Shown here in pieces: positions 14,429 through 22,412 of a stretch of 26,037 nt of DNA. A program made the position numbers and the translations under genes. Numbering within the stretch: position 1 is the stretch's first letter; every line of letters starts with the position of its first letter. Under the pieces are notes generated by a model, which did no database searches, was not told the origin of the DNA, and was given only the letters and a program-made list of their open reading frames with translations. This DNA comes from Pyrobaculum sp. (GTDB lineage Archaea > Thermoproteota > Thermoprotei > Thermoproteales > Thermoproteaceae), in NCBI GenBank assembly GCA_009903905.1, contig WYEI01000308.1:1-26037 (forward strand), given 5' to 3'.

Positions 14429-15703
14429 ATGACGTGTCTGTCTACGTCGGCGTTTCCGCCGCCTACTTTAGACTGTTGGAATTGCACTGTTATGAGGAGG
14501 GAGATGGAGGCCATAGAGATGGCGTTTCGTCGCAAGACCGTTGTTACTACGACGCTTCTCCGTAGCATAGAGAAGTACTCGCGGGAGTTGAGGGAGAGGG
14601 ATGGGGATTACGTCTATAAGATCATGGACTTCTGCGGGACGCACGAGTGGACCATAGTGCACTTCGGCTTGAGGAGCCTCCTTGAGAAGATAGGGGCTCA
14701 GAACATAGAGCTGATCGCAGGGCCCGGCTGCCCCGTATGCGTCACTCCGTCGTACTACATAGAGCAGTCCATAAAACTGGCCCTCGAAGGCGTCGTGGTC
14801 TACACTTACGGCGACGTCTTTAAGGTCCCGGCGATTAGGCCCGTCAAGGGCGCTCGGTCGCTGGCCGAGGCTAAGGCGCTCGGCAGTGATGTGCGCGTAG
14901 TCCATTCCTTCCTCCACGCAGTGATAGACGCGAGGAGGCACAATAAGGACTCCCTCTTCGTGGGCATAGGCTTTGAGACTGTGGCGCCGGGCTATTCCGA
15001 GGCGATACTCAAGGGCCTTGTGCCGAACAACCTAAAGCTGATGTCCCTCGTCAAGTTGACCCCGCCGGCTATGTTCTACACCCTCGAGGTGGTGAGGGAG
15101 AAGCCAACCGACTACCCCATCTCGGGCGTCATAGCGCCGGGCCACGTCTCGACGATAGTGGGCGGGAAGGCTTGGCGGCCTGTGGCGGAGCAGTTCCAGA
15201 TACCGGTCGTGGTGGCGGGCTTCGAACCCAACGACGTGTTGATGGCCATAGCCGAGATATTGAGACAGAGGGCGAGAGGCGAGCATAAGGTAGTGATAGA
15301 GTACACAAGGGCGGTCACTTGGGAGGGGGATTTAAAAGCCCAGTCCTCCATAAGGACCGTGTTCGAGACCGTAGACTCCGCCTGGAGAGGCATAGGCTAT
15401 ATCCCCAAGAGCGGCTTGGCCCTTAGGGAGGAGTTCAGGAAGCACGATGCCCTCGCCTATTTCGGGGTGCCCGACCTAACCCCCGAGACTTGGCGCTACG
15501 ACCTCCCCGCCAATTGTAGATGCGCAGAGGTTAATCTAGGCAAGGCGAAGCCCACCGACTGTCCCTTGTTCATGAAGGCTTGCACCCCCGATAGGCCCAT
15601 AGGGCCGTGTATGGTGTCCGTGGAGGGGGCGTGCGCCATCTGGGCGCGCTTCGGCGGAGGCGGACTCGCCGAAGAGATAGCGAAGGCCGTCGGCGTGTTT
15701 TAG
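14429..15703 (+). CDS. hypD: Hydrogenase maturation protein HypD
   Basis: HypD, with HypC, is the scaffold on which the Fe(CN)2CO unit is assembled. The conserved CGTHEWT, AGPGCPVCVTP and GFETVAPGY motifs, GVIAPGHVSTIVG and VVAGFEPNDVL are present. The C-terminal [4Fe-4S] cysteines lie in NCRC, DCPLFMKAC and PCMVSVEGAC. The start is uncertain. The promoter places an ATG exactly at the expected leaderless position (14429), giving 424 residues with an N-terminal extension containing CWNC. Family length favours the ATG at 14519, which has GGAGG eight bases before it (394 residues); 14492 and 14504 are also possible. It is followed by hypC two bases after the stop, so the two are co-transcribed. 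Confidence 0.95.
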   Translation: MTCLSTSAFPPPTLDCWNCTVMRREMEAIEMAFRRKTVVTTTLLRSIEKYSRELRERDGDYVYKIMDFCGTHEWTIVHFGLRSLLEKIGAQNIELIAGPGCPVCVTPSYYIEQSIKLALEGVVVYTYGDVFKVPAIRPVKGARSLAEAKALGSDVRVVHSFLHAVIDARRHNKDSLFVGIGFETVAPGYSEAILKGLVPNNLKLMSLVKLTPPAMFYTLEVVREKPTDYPISGVIAPGHVSTIVGGKAWRPVAEQFQIPVVVAGFEPNDVLMAIAEILRQRARGEHKVVIEYTRAVTWEGDLKAQSSIRTVFETVDSAWRGIGYIPKSGLALREEFRKHDALAYFGVPDLTPETWRYDLPANCRCAEVNLGKAKPTDCPLFMKACTPDRPIGPCMVSVEGACAIWARFGGGGLAEEIAKAVGVF

Positions 15704-15705
15704 CC

Positions 15706-16053
15706 ATGTGCTGGGCAGTCCCTTCGGTGGTCACCAAGATCGAGGGCGGCATAGCCTGGGTCGATCCAGGCGACGGCGTAGAGAGGCCCGCGATACTTGG
15801 CATTGAGGAGTCCGCGCTACAGCCAGGAGATCTCGTGATGGTCCACGCCGGGGTCATCATAGCCAAGGTGGACCTCTCCACGCTGAGGGAAAGCATGGAG
15901 ATGTGGAAACAGATGGCGAGGGAGCTCGCCGCCTCGACAGGGGAGGACCCGGAGGCCGCCGCCAAGATGATAGAGGAGGAAATGTGGCGCGTCTTGAAGA
16001 TAGCCGAGGAGGCCAAGGCAGGCAGGAGGCAAGCCGTCAGGGAGCTCTCGTAG
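15706..16053 (+). CDS. hypC: Hydrogenase maturation chaperone HypC, long form
   Basis: Small chaperone that carries the iron unit from HypD to the large-subunit precursor. It begins MCWAVPSVV, the family's essential Met-Cys2 start, and continues with GIAWVD and LQPGDLVMVHAGVIIAKVD, the usual beta-barrel core. The protein is 115 residues; HypC is usually 75-90. The extra length is a Glu/Ala/Met-rich helical tail (about residues 75-115, MEMWKQMAREL, AAKMIEEEMWRVL). Its ATG is three bases after the hypD stop region. It ends three bases before the convergent end of hypF. Confidence 0.95.
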   Translation: MCWAVPSVVTKIEGGIAWVDPGDGVERPAILGIEESALQPGDLVMVHAGVIIAKVDLSTLRESMEMWKQMARELAASTGEDPEAAAKMIEEEMWRVLKIAEEAKAGRRQAVRELS

Positions 16054-16056
16054 TGT

Positions 16057-18297
16057 TCACTCCATCGACGCGGCGTAGTAGATCTGCCCAAGGGCTATCC
16101 CGCCGTCTCCCGGCGGCGCCCTCCTTTGTTGCTTTAAGACGAGACCGCAACCTTCAACCTCTTCGGTTGCGGCGGAGACGATTATGTCGTTGACCGCGGC
16201 TCCGCCGGATATCGCCACGGCCTTTGTCCCCCTTCTCTCGGCAACTTCGCAAGCCCATCTGCCGAGGATTGAGCCAAGCTTGTACTGGGCTGTGTAGGCC
16301 AAATTCCTCACCGGGGCGGATCCGATCCTCTCCACTATCTCGGCGAAGAGCTCCACTTGATCCTCAGCGTCTAGGGAGAGGAGTCTCCCGCCCCTCGCGG
16401 CGGCCTCTAGCCTTATGGCGGGCTCCCCCTCGTACGTCCTCTCCTGTGCGATGCCCAACGCGACGGCCACGGCGTCGAGAAACCTCCCAGCGCTTGAGGT
16501 GTATATCCTGGGATTTTTCAACTCCCTCTCCACAATGGCGAGCTCGGCGACGCCGCCGGGCAACGCCTCGGCGAGGCCCTCGGGGATCTCCCCGAGGGCT
16601 ACGTGGAAATATGCAACGGCCATTCTGCCGGGCCTCAACGCAGCAAAGTCGCCTCCCGGCATGGGGACGTAGGTGAGATGCCTCTCCCTGACGAAGCGGG
16701 CCCCCTCCACGAACAAGACCTCCCCGCCCCAAGCCATCCCGTCGGTCCCGTACCCCACGCCGTCTATGGCGATGGCCACAAAGGGCTCGTTGAGTCCCGC
16801 GTCTGCCGCGGCCGACAGGGCGTGGGCGTGGTGGTGTTGTACCGTATATATCTCTGCACCGAACTCCTCTTCCCAGCTTCGGCATAGTTTCGTACTGTTG
16901 TAGGCTGGATTTAAGTCGCAGATAAGTACGAAGTCTTTGAGTTTATAGGCTTCTATAAACCACCGTAGTTCTCTATCTAGGTCTTGCAAGGCGTCGAAGC
17001 TGTCTAAGTCGCCTATGTATTGCGTCAAGACGGCCTTGTCCTCAAAGGCCACGCCCCCCGCCGTCTGTAGATCTGCACCGAAAGCCACGGCCGGCTTTTT
17101 CAGCCTCCTTGGGATTCTTATCCAGGCGGGGGCGTAGCCCCTGGATCTTCTGAGAAAGACCGGGGCTCCCCTAGTGAATCTGACCACGCTGTCGTCGACT
17201 CTATGGACTATCTCTAGGTCGTGGTCAAGGACGTAATCCACCACCTTCCCCAGCCTCGAGAAGACGCAACTCAGCTCTGTACACATGGGCCCTCCGTGTA
17301 CGTTGCCGCTTGTGGCTATGGCGAATTTACCCCTAGTATGCGACAAGAGAAGGTATTGAAGAGCTGTGTAGGGGAGGAAGACGCCCTCTTTGTCTAGGCC
17401 TGGAGAGACCAGGGGAGAGACCGGGCTGTCTTCTCTCTTTGGCAAAAGGACTATGGGTCTCTGGGGCGAGGTCAACAGCTCGGCGGCTTTTTCGTCGAGC
17501 TCTACTAAGGCCTTAGCCACGTCTAAGTCAAGGGCCATGACTGCGAAGGGCTGATTCGGCCTCTTTTTCCTACGTCTCAACTCAGCCACTACGTCGTCTC
17601 TCTGCGCATCTGCAAAGATGTGGTAGCCCCCCACTCCCTTCACCGCCACTATATGACCCATATCTATCAACCGCGCCGCCTCTACTATCGGGTCTTCAAC
17701 CGCGATCTCTCTGCCGTCTATACGTAACAGCCTTATCTTAGGCCCGTCGTGTCTACAGGATATGCCTTGGTAGAAAAACCTCCTGACGCCGCCGATGCGT
17801 GGGTTGGAGTACTCCTCTCTGCACTTGTCACACATGGGGTACTTAGACCAGCTGGTGTTTTCTCTGTCGTATGGTAGCTTGTGCATCACTGCGAAGCGGG
17901 GGCCGCAGAAGCTACAGCTGTTGAAGGGGTAGAACCTCCTCCTCTCATCGCCGTGGAGCACCTCAGCCAGGCAGTCATCACATATGGCGAGGTCGGGCGG
18001 TATGTTGGAAGGGGCGGAGGATCTCTCCTCGCTCTTCAAGATCTCGAAGGTCTTGTACCCCCTCGGCTGGGTCTCCTCCACCAGAAGCTCCTCGAGCACT
18101 ATGGCCCTGGGCCTCTCCCGCCTCAACGCCTCTACGAAAACGTCGGCGCCTTCGCCCTCGACAAATATCTCCACCTCGCCGCCGCCTAGATTCCTCACGT
18201 AGCCCCTCACGTCGACCCTATCAGCAAGCAACTTTACATATGGCCTAAAACCAACACCCTGAACAATCCCCACAGCGTAGATCCTATAAGCCTTCAT
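16057..18297 (-). CDS. hypF: Carbamoyltransferase HypF
   Basis: HypF makes carbamoyl-adenylate from carbamoyl phosphate and ATP and transfers the carbamoyl group to the C-terminal Cys of HypE. Domains in order: acylphosphatase (residues 1-90, VQGVGFRPY and NLGGG), zinc fingers (C106/C109, C128/C131, C156/C159, C181), YrdC-like domain (about 195-385, AVKGVGGYHIFADA, KRPNQPFAVM) and Kae1-like domain (about 395-746, QHHHAHALSAA, AIDGVGYGTDG, ISGGAAVND). At 746 residues it is of normal size. The fourth CxxC pair is C181-R-H-D184, so one of eight zinc cysteines is lost. It has its own TATA box (GTTAAATAAC, about 18322-18333) but not the shared palindrome. It converges on hypC with a 3-nt gap. Confidence 0.96.
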   Translation of the reverse strand: MKAYRIYAVGIVQGVGFRPYVKLLADRVDVRGYVRNLGGGEVEIFVEGEGADVFVEALRRERPRAIVLEELLVEETQPRGYKTFEILKSEERSSAPSNIPPDLAICDDCLAEVLHGDERRRFYPFNSCSFCGPRFAVMHKLPYDRENTSWSKYPMCDKCREEYSNPRIGGVRRFFYQGISCRHDGPKIRLLRIDGREIAVEDPIVEAARLIDMGHIVAVKGVGGYHIFADAQRDDVVAELRRRKKRPNQPFAVMALDLDVAKALVELDEKAAELLTSPQRPIVLLPKREDSPVSPLVSPGLDKEGVFLPYTALQYLLLSHTRGKFAIATSGNVHGGPMCTELSCVFSRLGKVVDYVLDHDLEIVHRVDDSVVRFTRGAPVFLRRSRGYAPAWIRIPRRLKKPAVAFGADLQTAGGVAFEDKAVLTQYIGDLDSFDALQDLDRELRWFIEAYKLKDFVLICDLNPAYNSTKLCRSWEEEFGAEIYTVQHHHAHALSAAADAGLNEPFVAIAIDGVGYGTDGMAWGGEVLFVEGARFVRERHLTYVPMPGGDFAALRPGRMAVAYFHVALGEIPEGLAEALPGGVAELAIVERELKNPRIYTSSAGRFLDAVAVALGIAQERTYEGEPAIRLEAAARGGRLLSLDAEDQVELFAEIVERIGSAPVRNLAYTAQYKLGSILGRWACEVAERRGTKAVAISGGAAVNDIIVSAATEEVEGCGLVLKQQRRAPPGDGGIALGQIYYAASME

Positions 18298-18532
18298 GGG
18301 CCCCGCGGAGAGATAAGGCAGTTATTTAACTCGGCTAAGTCTATACTGATGGAAGTCTTTGTAGCTACATGATCATGCGTGTTAACAACCCGAGGTCTCT
18401 GTGTAAATCTTCTAAGTGAGTCATTTTCCACATCTCTACAGTGTCAACCCCCTTTTATACGCTCCAGTTGCAACTCTAGATGCGGTTACAGTGTTGACTT
18501 GCCGTAGGGCTTGAGCTCGACAGTTCTATCAT
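18298..18532 (-). promoter_or_regulatory. hypF upstream region with palindromes
   Basis: About 235 nt between the DUF364-like gene and hypF. The hypF TATA box is at about 18322-18333, some 30 nt before the ATG. Further upstream are a perfect 10-bp palindrome CATGATCATG (18368-18377), another AGTTGCAACT (18466-18475), and a pair ACAGTGTCAAC / ACAGTGTTGAC about 40 nt apart. No open frame of note and no recognisable RNA. The palindromes could be regulator sites; this is unproven. Confidence 0.4.
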
Positions 18533-19297
18533 CTACGTCCTTAGATCTATGGTGTATGGAATTCCCAGGTTTTTATGAATTGCCAACGAGATATAGTTGC
18601 CCAGTTTTAAGTGCTTTATAGTCTCTTCTATGTTGAATTTCATTGATGCTAGGATGTGTATATTTGTTCCTCTTACGAAATCTGGATGTACACCAGCTGT
18701 AGGGCCTGTTAAGATATTTAGACCATTAGAGAGTTGGAGGACCCGATCTAGTGTAAAGTTAAGCAACGTCACGCCGGTAATTATTAGCGTTTTGCATAGA
18801 GGGAGGAGAATCTCCTCCTCTACGTCAGACATAGCCTTCATCCTTAGATGAGGCGATCTTTCAAAAACCCAGACCTTCCTCCCTTGGGCTCTCAGCTTCT
18901 CGGCTAAGGGGTACATATTGCCGATGAGACATATGGGTTCTTCCTTTAGATATGAGTCTATTGAGGTTGGTTTTACCTCATTGAGGTGGTATTGCGATAC
19001 GGCGTTTAACATAGCAACGCCAAGTACTCTGTTCAATGGATTTATGTTTATTACAAACTCCGGCATGTCTTCAAGTTTAGGTATCTTCACATCTCCTACA
19101 TCGTGAAGATCCTCATGAGGGATGTGGGCGAACCCCATAGCCCTCCCTCTGGCGCCTTCCACCACCACGTAGCCCCCGCTGAGGCAGAGACAGTAGTCAA
19201 CGATTCTTAGTCCTTCTACGCGTTCCACCGCCCGTTCTGCAAATAGTCTAATAAGCGGCTTCCGCGTCGGAGCAATATTGAGGCCGGAGATATCCAT
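18533..19297 (-). CDS. DUF364/DUF4213-type putative heavy-metal chelation protein
   Basis: A 254-residue protein resembling the DUF4213-DUF364 pair, a family annotated as a putative heavy-metal chelation domain and often found beside metal ABC importers. Visible features are LCLSGGYVVVEGARGRAMGFAH in the N-terminal half, ICLIGNMYPLAEKL and VWVFERSP (Rossmann-like strand and turn), LIITGVTLLNFTLD and LTGPTAGVHPDF, with a conserved GPTAG-type loop. The ATG at 19295-19297 begins one base after the stop of the ATPase gene; an upstream TTG (19324) would overlap it by 26 nt and is less likely. It is the last gene of the importer operon. It may handle metal or a metal-chelate on the cytoplasmic side. 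Confidence 0.75.
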   Translation of the reverse strand: MDISGLNIAPTRKPLIRLFAERAVERVEGLRIVDYCLCLSGGYVVVEGARGRAMGFAHIPHEDLHDVGDVKIPKLEDMPEFVININPLNRVLGVAMLNAVSQYHLNEVKPTSIDSYLKEEPICLIGNMYPLAEKLRAQGRKVWVFERSPHLRMKAMSDVEEEILLPLCKTLIITGVTLLNFTLDRVLQLSNGLNILTGPTAGVHPDFVRGTNIHILASMKFNIEETIKHLKLGNYISLAIHKNLGIPYTIDLRT

Positions 19298-19298
19298 A

Positions 19299-20063
19299 CT
19301 ATGTCGGGAGACTCTCTTGATCAAAGATGACTATTCTGCGTTCTCGAAGTATCTTCACCGGCACATCGTAAATCTTCTCTATTACCTCTTCTGTAAAAAC
19401 TTCCTCTGTGGGACCTGCGACATGTATAACGCCTTTTTTCATAAAGATGGCGTAGTCTGCGTATCTGTAGGCCATGTTGATATCGTGCAACACAGCTACG
19501 ACAGTCGCCTCAGCCGAGAGCCTACGCATAAGCCGCAGAATTGCAAGTTGATTTTTCACGTCTAGGTTGTTAAGCGGCTCATCGAGCAACAGGGCTTTAG
19601 GCTTTAAAGCTAAGGCCTTGGCTATGAGGACCAGCTGAAGCTCGCCGCTACTGAGCTCCTCGAGCACGCGATCTTTTAGGCGCCACGCGCCCACCGTCCT
19701 TAACGCCTCCTCGACGGCTTTGTAATCCTCTGCGCTGGGAAGAAAGCCCATATGCGGCTTTCTCCCGCTTAGCACGAAGTCGTAGACCCTAATTCTACCA
19801 GTGGGGGCTACTCTCTGCGGTACGTAACCTAATACCTTATACAAGTTGTTGCCCCACTTCCTTACTTCTCTTCCCTCAACGTAGACGGCGCCTCCGTGAG
19901 GCTTAAGTATTTTTGCCATAACCCTCAGCAACGTGGTTTTACCAGAGCCGTTGGGACCTAGAACCGCCGTGAACGTCCGCGGCGGGATTTCCACAGTCAC
20001 GTCTCTTAACGCCGGCGTGGAGGAGTACGAAAACGTCACCCCCTCCACCTTAATATTCACCAT
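19299..20063 (-). CDS. ABC transporter ATP-binding protein (FepC/BtuD-like)
   Basis: A 254-residue ATPase of an iron-chelate/cobalamin-type importer. Walker A is GPNGSGKTT (residues 36-44), the Q-loop follows GYVPQ, the signature is LSSGE (137-141), Walker B is ALLLDEP (157-163) and the switch histidine is in VLHD (about 192-195). The start overlaps the permease gene by 14 nt, and the stop lies one base before the DUF364-like gene. The four genes form one operon. The substrate cannot be read from the ATPase; nickel, iron or a chelate of either fits the neighbourhood. Confidence 0.93.
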   Translation of the reverse strand: MVNIKVEGVTFSYSSTPALRDVTVEIPPRTFTAVLGPNGSGKTTLLRVMAKILKPHGGAVYVEGREVRKWGNNLYKVLGYVPQRVAPTGRIRVYDFVLSGRKPHMGFLPSAEDYKAVEEALRTVGAWRLKDRVLEELSSGELQLVLIAKALALKPKALLLDEPLNNLDVKNQLAILRLMRRLSAEATVVAVLHDINMAYRYADYAIFMKKGVIHVAGPTEEVFTEEVIEKIYDVPVKILRERRIVIFDQESLPT

Positions 20064-21063
20064 ATCTCCTCAGCCTAAGGAGCAACGCCAAGATAACCGC
20101 CACTCCTATGAAGGACATAGTGATGCCTACTGGAATTATTACGGGCGGCTTCACCAACCTGCCCACGATATCTGCGCCTAACAGAAGCCATGCCCCTGTG
20201 AGTGCTGCGGCTGGTAGTAAGATGCGATAGTTGCCGCCTATGATAAGTCTGGCGATGTGAGGCGCGGCAAGACCGACAAAACCTATTACGCCAGTGAAGG
20301 AAACCAAGACGGCGGTGAAGAAACTGGAGGCTACCAGAGTGATAAACCTAAGCCTCTTAGGATCCACGCCGGAACTCTTCGCCACCTCATCGCCCACAGC
20401 CAAAAGGTTGTAACTAAAAGAAAGAAACCAAAAGAATACGAAGGCGGCGATGGCAACAACCATAAGGATGTAACTCTCTACAAGCGTAGGCCTCCCCACG
20501 TCGCCGAAGGTCCAGAAGACGACCGCCGCTGTCTGTATGTCGTTTAGGAAGAGATATTGGAGGAGGGCTAGAAGAGCTTGATATAGCGACGAGACGGCTA
20601 TCATGGCTAAAATAATCGACGCCAGAGAGAGCCCCGCCGCCGCGGCTAGGAACAACACCAGGAAGGCGTTGGAGAGAGCCGCCAGGAAGGCCATGGCTAC
20701 GACGAAGTAGGGGTTGTTTATAGAGATGAGGCCGCGTTGTATCGTGCCCACCCCCATTATCAACATAGCCACCGCCACTCCCACAGCCGCTGCCTGCGGA
20801 ATGCCGAGGGTGAAGGGGGAGGCCAGGGGATTCCTCAATGCTGACTGCAGTGCGGCCCCTGAGACGGCCAGGGCGGCGCCTACGGCCAACGCCGTCAAAG
20901 CCCGGGCAAGCCTAAGCTTAGCCGCCACACCCTCAGGACCTCCGCCACCCGCCTTAGAAAACACGTCAAGAGGATTCATAGAGAACGTGCCAATGGATAA
21001 AGAGTAGAAAAACAAAACTAAGACGAGGAAAAAAGAAAGTATTAAGTACATCTTCGTCAGCAT
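20050..21063 (-). CDS. ABC transporter permease, FecCD family
   Basis: A 337-residue integral membrane protein of the FecCD/BtuC family, which exists as a dimer with about ten helices per subunit. The family's conserved segments are clear: LRLARALTALAVGAALAVSGAALQ, RNPLASPFTLGI, and GVIGFVGLAAPHIARLIIG before GADIVGRL. The first helix is at residues 5-25. The ATG directly abuts the TAA of the binding-protein gene (TAAATG) and the 3' end overlaps the ATPase gene by 14 nt. Confidence 0.94.
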   Translation of the reverse strand: MLTKMYLILSFFLVLVLFFYSLSIGTFSMNPLDVFSKAGGGGPEGVAAKLRLARALTALAVGAALAVSGAALQSALRNPLASPFTLGIPQAAAVGVAVAMLIMGVGTIQRGLISINNPYFVVAMAFLAALSNAFLVLFLAAAAGLSLASIILAMIAVSSLYQALLALLQYLFLNDIQTAAVVFWTFGDVGRPTLVESYILMVVAIAAFVFFWFLSFSYNLLAVGDEVAKSSGVDPKRLRFITLVASSFFTAVLVSFTGVIGFVGLAAPHIARLIIGGNYRILLPAAALTGAWLLLGADIVGRLVKPPVIIPVGITMSFIGVAVILALLLRLRRYGEY

Positions 21064-22290
21064 TTACCCACATTTAAACTCTGTTAATTCTCTGAATCCT
21101 CCTTTGAAATCTTTTGCCATTTTTTGGTATATAGCCATTCCTAGGAATTTTGTGTATATCTCGTCGGCTTTCTTTATTGGATCTACGTCGGCGAAGCGGT
21201 CTGGGTACAACACCTTACCCATGTAGTAGGCGTCGACGAAGAGCGTAGCTACGTTAGTCCAGTAGTAATTAAACGGCAAGATGGCGTATACCCTTCCCTC
21301 TTTAAACGCAGTTAAGGAACAATAGAAATCTTTTGACTTGTTGAAGTCTTGCGCTACGTTGATGTAGTTGCCTAGATCTATGAAGATTATCTGCGAATCT
21401 TCTTTTAGTATAGCTTCTTTTTGTATCTGCATGCCGGGCTTTACGCCGTATCGATCTGCGATACTAGGCGTGTTGAGCAACACAAGCGGCGGGAATTGCG
21501 CTTGGGTGCTAGTGAAGGGTTGACCACCTTTGAAAGAGATGGCGCCCACATAAACTGTCGGTCTGTTGGAGATCCCGGCGGTGCGTCTGTTTAAATCTTC
21601 CATTAGCGTCTTCATGTAGTTGATAAGCTCCTCAGCCCTCTGCTCACGGCCTAAAACCACACCTAAAATTTTAATGGAGTAGAACAATTCAGTAAAGTTT
21701 ATGCCTCCCAAGGTTCCATAGCTGACGGTGATTACTGGTATGCCAGTTTTTGCCTGTATCTCGTCTGGCGTATTTGCGAGAGCAGGCGACATGACTATCA
21801 CATCCGGCTCCGCCTTGAGTATGGCTTCGAAGTTAACTTGTGTATCTGGTCCTCCTTGTCCTATGATGGGCAGTTTTGTGAGGTTTTTTGCCCATAGTAC
21901 GTAGGCGTAGTCTCGTCCTTGTGGAGGCCTTGTTTCTAAGTTTTCTATACCCACTAACTTATCCGTGGCGTTTAGATAAACCACAAGTCTCAAGGCGCCG
22001 GGGCCTATAGCCACCACACGCCTTACCGGCACCTTAACTACAACCTCCCGCCCTAACACGTCGCGGATTTTTACCTCCTTCTGCGCGGGGGCGGTAGGCG
22101 TAGCCTGTGATGATGTTTGTATTGTGTATGTAGTTGCCGGTGTAGTTTGTTCGGCAGACGTGGTTACGGTGGGCGTAGTTGCGGCGTGTGACGTCTCGGT
22201 TTTCTCGCTGGGAATTTGTAAAAGATAGATAGCGGCAACTACGGCGATAATTATAACAACCACAATCACCCATACCCAAATGCTCCGCAT
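21064..22290 (-). CDS. ABC transporter substrate-binding protein (FecB/BtuF-like), membrane-anchored
   Basis: A 408-residue solute-binding protein of the PF01497 class (iron-chelate, cobalamin, some nickel systems). An N-terminal membrane helix (residues 4-25) anchors it, followed by a Thr/Ser/Ala-rich linker (about 28-72), common in archaeal surface binding proteins. The binding domain begins VKIRDVLGREVVVKVPVRRVVAIG and includes LVGIENLE, AILKAEPDVIVM and GGINFTELF. It leads the operon and has its own promoter; the ATG is about 24 nt from the TATA box, so it is probably leaderless. By proximity to nikR and hydrogenase, nickel uptake is attractive, but the family is mostly known for iron and cobalamin. 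Confidence 0.9.
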   Translation of the reverse strand: MRSIWVWVIVVVIIIAVVAAIYLLQIPSEKTETSHAATTPTVTTSAEQTTPATTYTIQTSSQATPTAPAQKEVKIRDVLGREVVVKVPVRRVVAIGPGALRLVVYLNATDKLVGIENLETRPPQGRDYAYVLWAKNLTKLPIIGQGGPDTQVNFEAILKAEPDVIVMSPALANTPDEIQAKTGIPVITVSYGTLGGINFTELFYSIKILGVVLGREQRAEELINYMKTLMEDLNRRTAGISNRPTVYVGAISFKGGQPFTSTQAQFPPLVLLNTPSIADRYGVKPGMQIQKEAILKEDSQIIFIDLGNYINVAQDFNKSKDFYCSLTAFKEGRVYAILPFNYYWTNVATLFVDAYYMGKVLYPDRFADVDPIKKADEIYTKFLGMAIYQKMAKDFKGGFRELTEFKCG

Positions 22291-22304
22291 GTCCGTAAGA
22301 ACTA

Positions 22305-22324
22305 CTTAGTATTTAAGTATTAAG
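22305..22324 (-). promoter_or_regulatory. Importer operon promoter inside an imperfect palindrome
   Basis: The TATA box (minus strand ACTTAAATAC, about 22310-22319) lies at the centre of a 20-bp imperfect palindrome with outer arms CTTA and TAAG, 16 of 20 positions symmetric. A repressor bound here would cover the TATA box. It differs from the five-copy hydrogenase palindrome. Confidence 0.45.
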
Positions 22325-22384
22325 CAAAACGTAATAGAGTTCGTTCTTGGAACATAACGTCGAGGTGGTGGGTTTTAGTAAAGA

Positions 22385-22392
22385 TTTAAATA
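22385..22392 (+). promoter_or_regulatory. rps3 TATA box
   Basis: TTTAAATA lies with its centre about 25 nt before the ATG at 22413. This fits a leaderless rps3 transcript and means that rps3 no longer depends on the ribosomal operon promoter upstream of rpl22. Confidence 0.65.
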
Positions 22393-22412
22393 TGGCATTG
22401 ATGGTGGTGGCG

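Noticed and set aside
14275..14565. 96-codon frame ahead of hypD
   Set aside because: It starts at a TTG, crosses the hypD promoter and palindrome, and runs out of frame into hypD; best explained as a shadow.
18421..18442. Possible sixth copy of the hydrogenase palindrome (TTTCCA near 18425)
   Set aside because: After six bases the sequence is TACAGT, not TGRAAD, and no TATA box or start codon is at the right distance.
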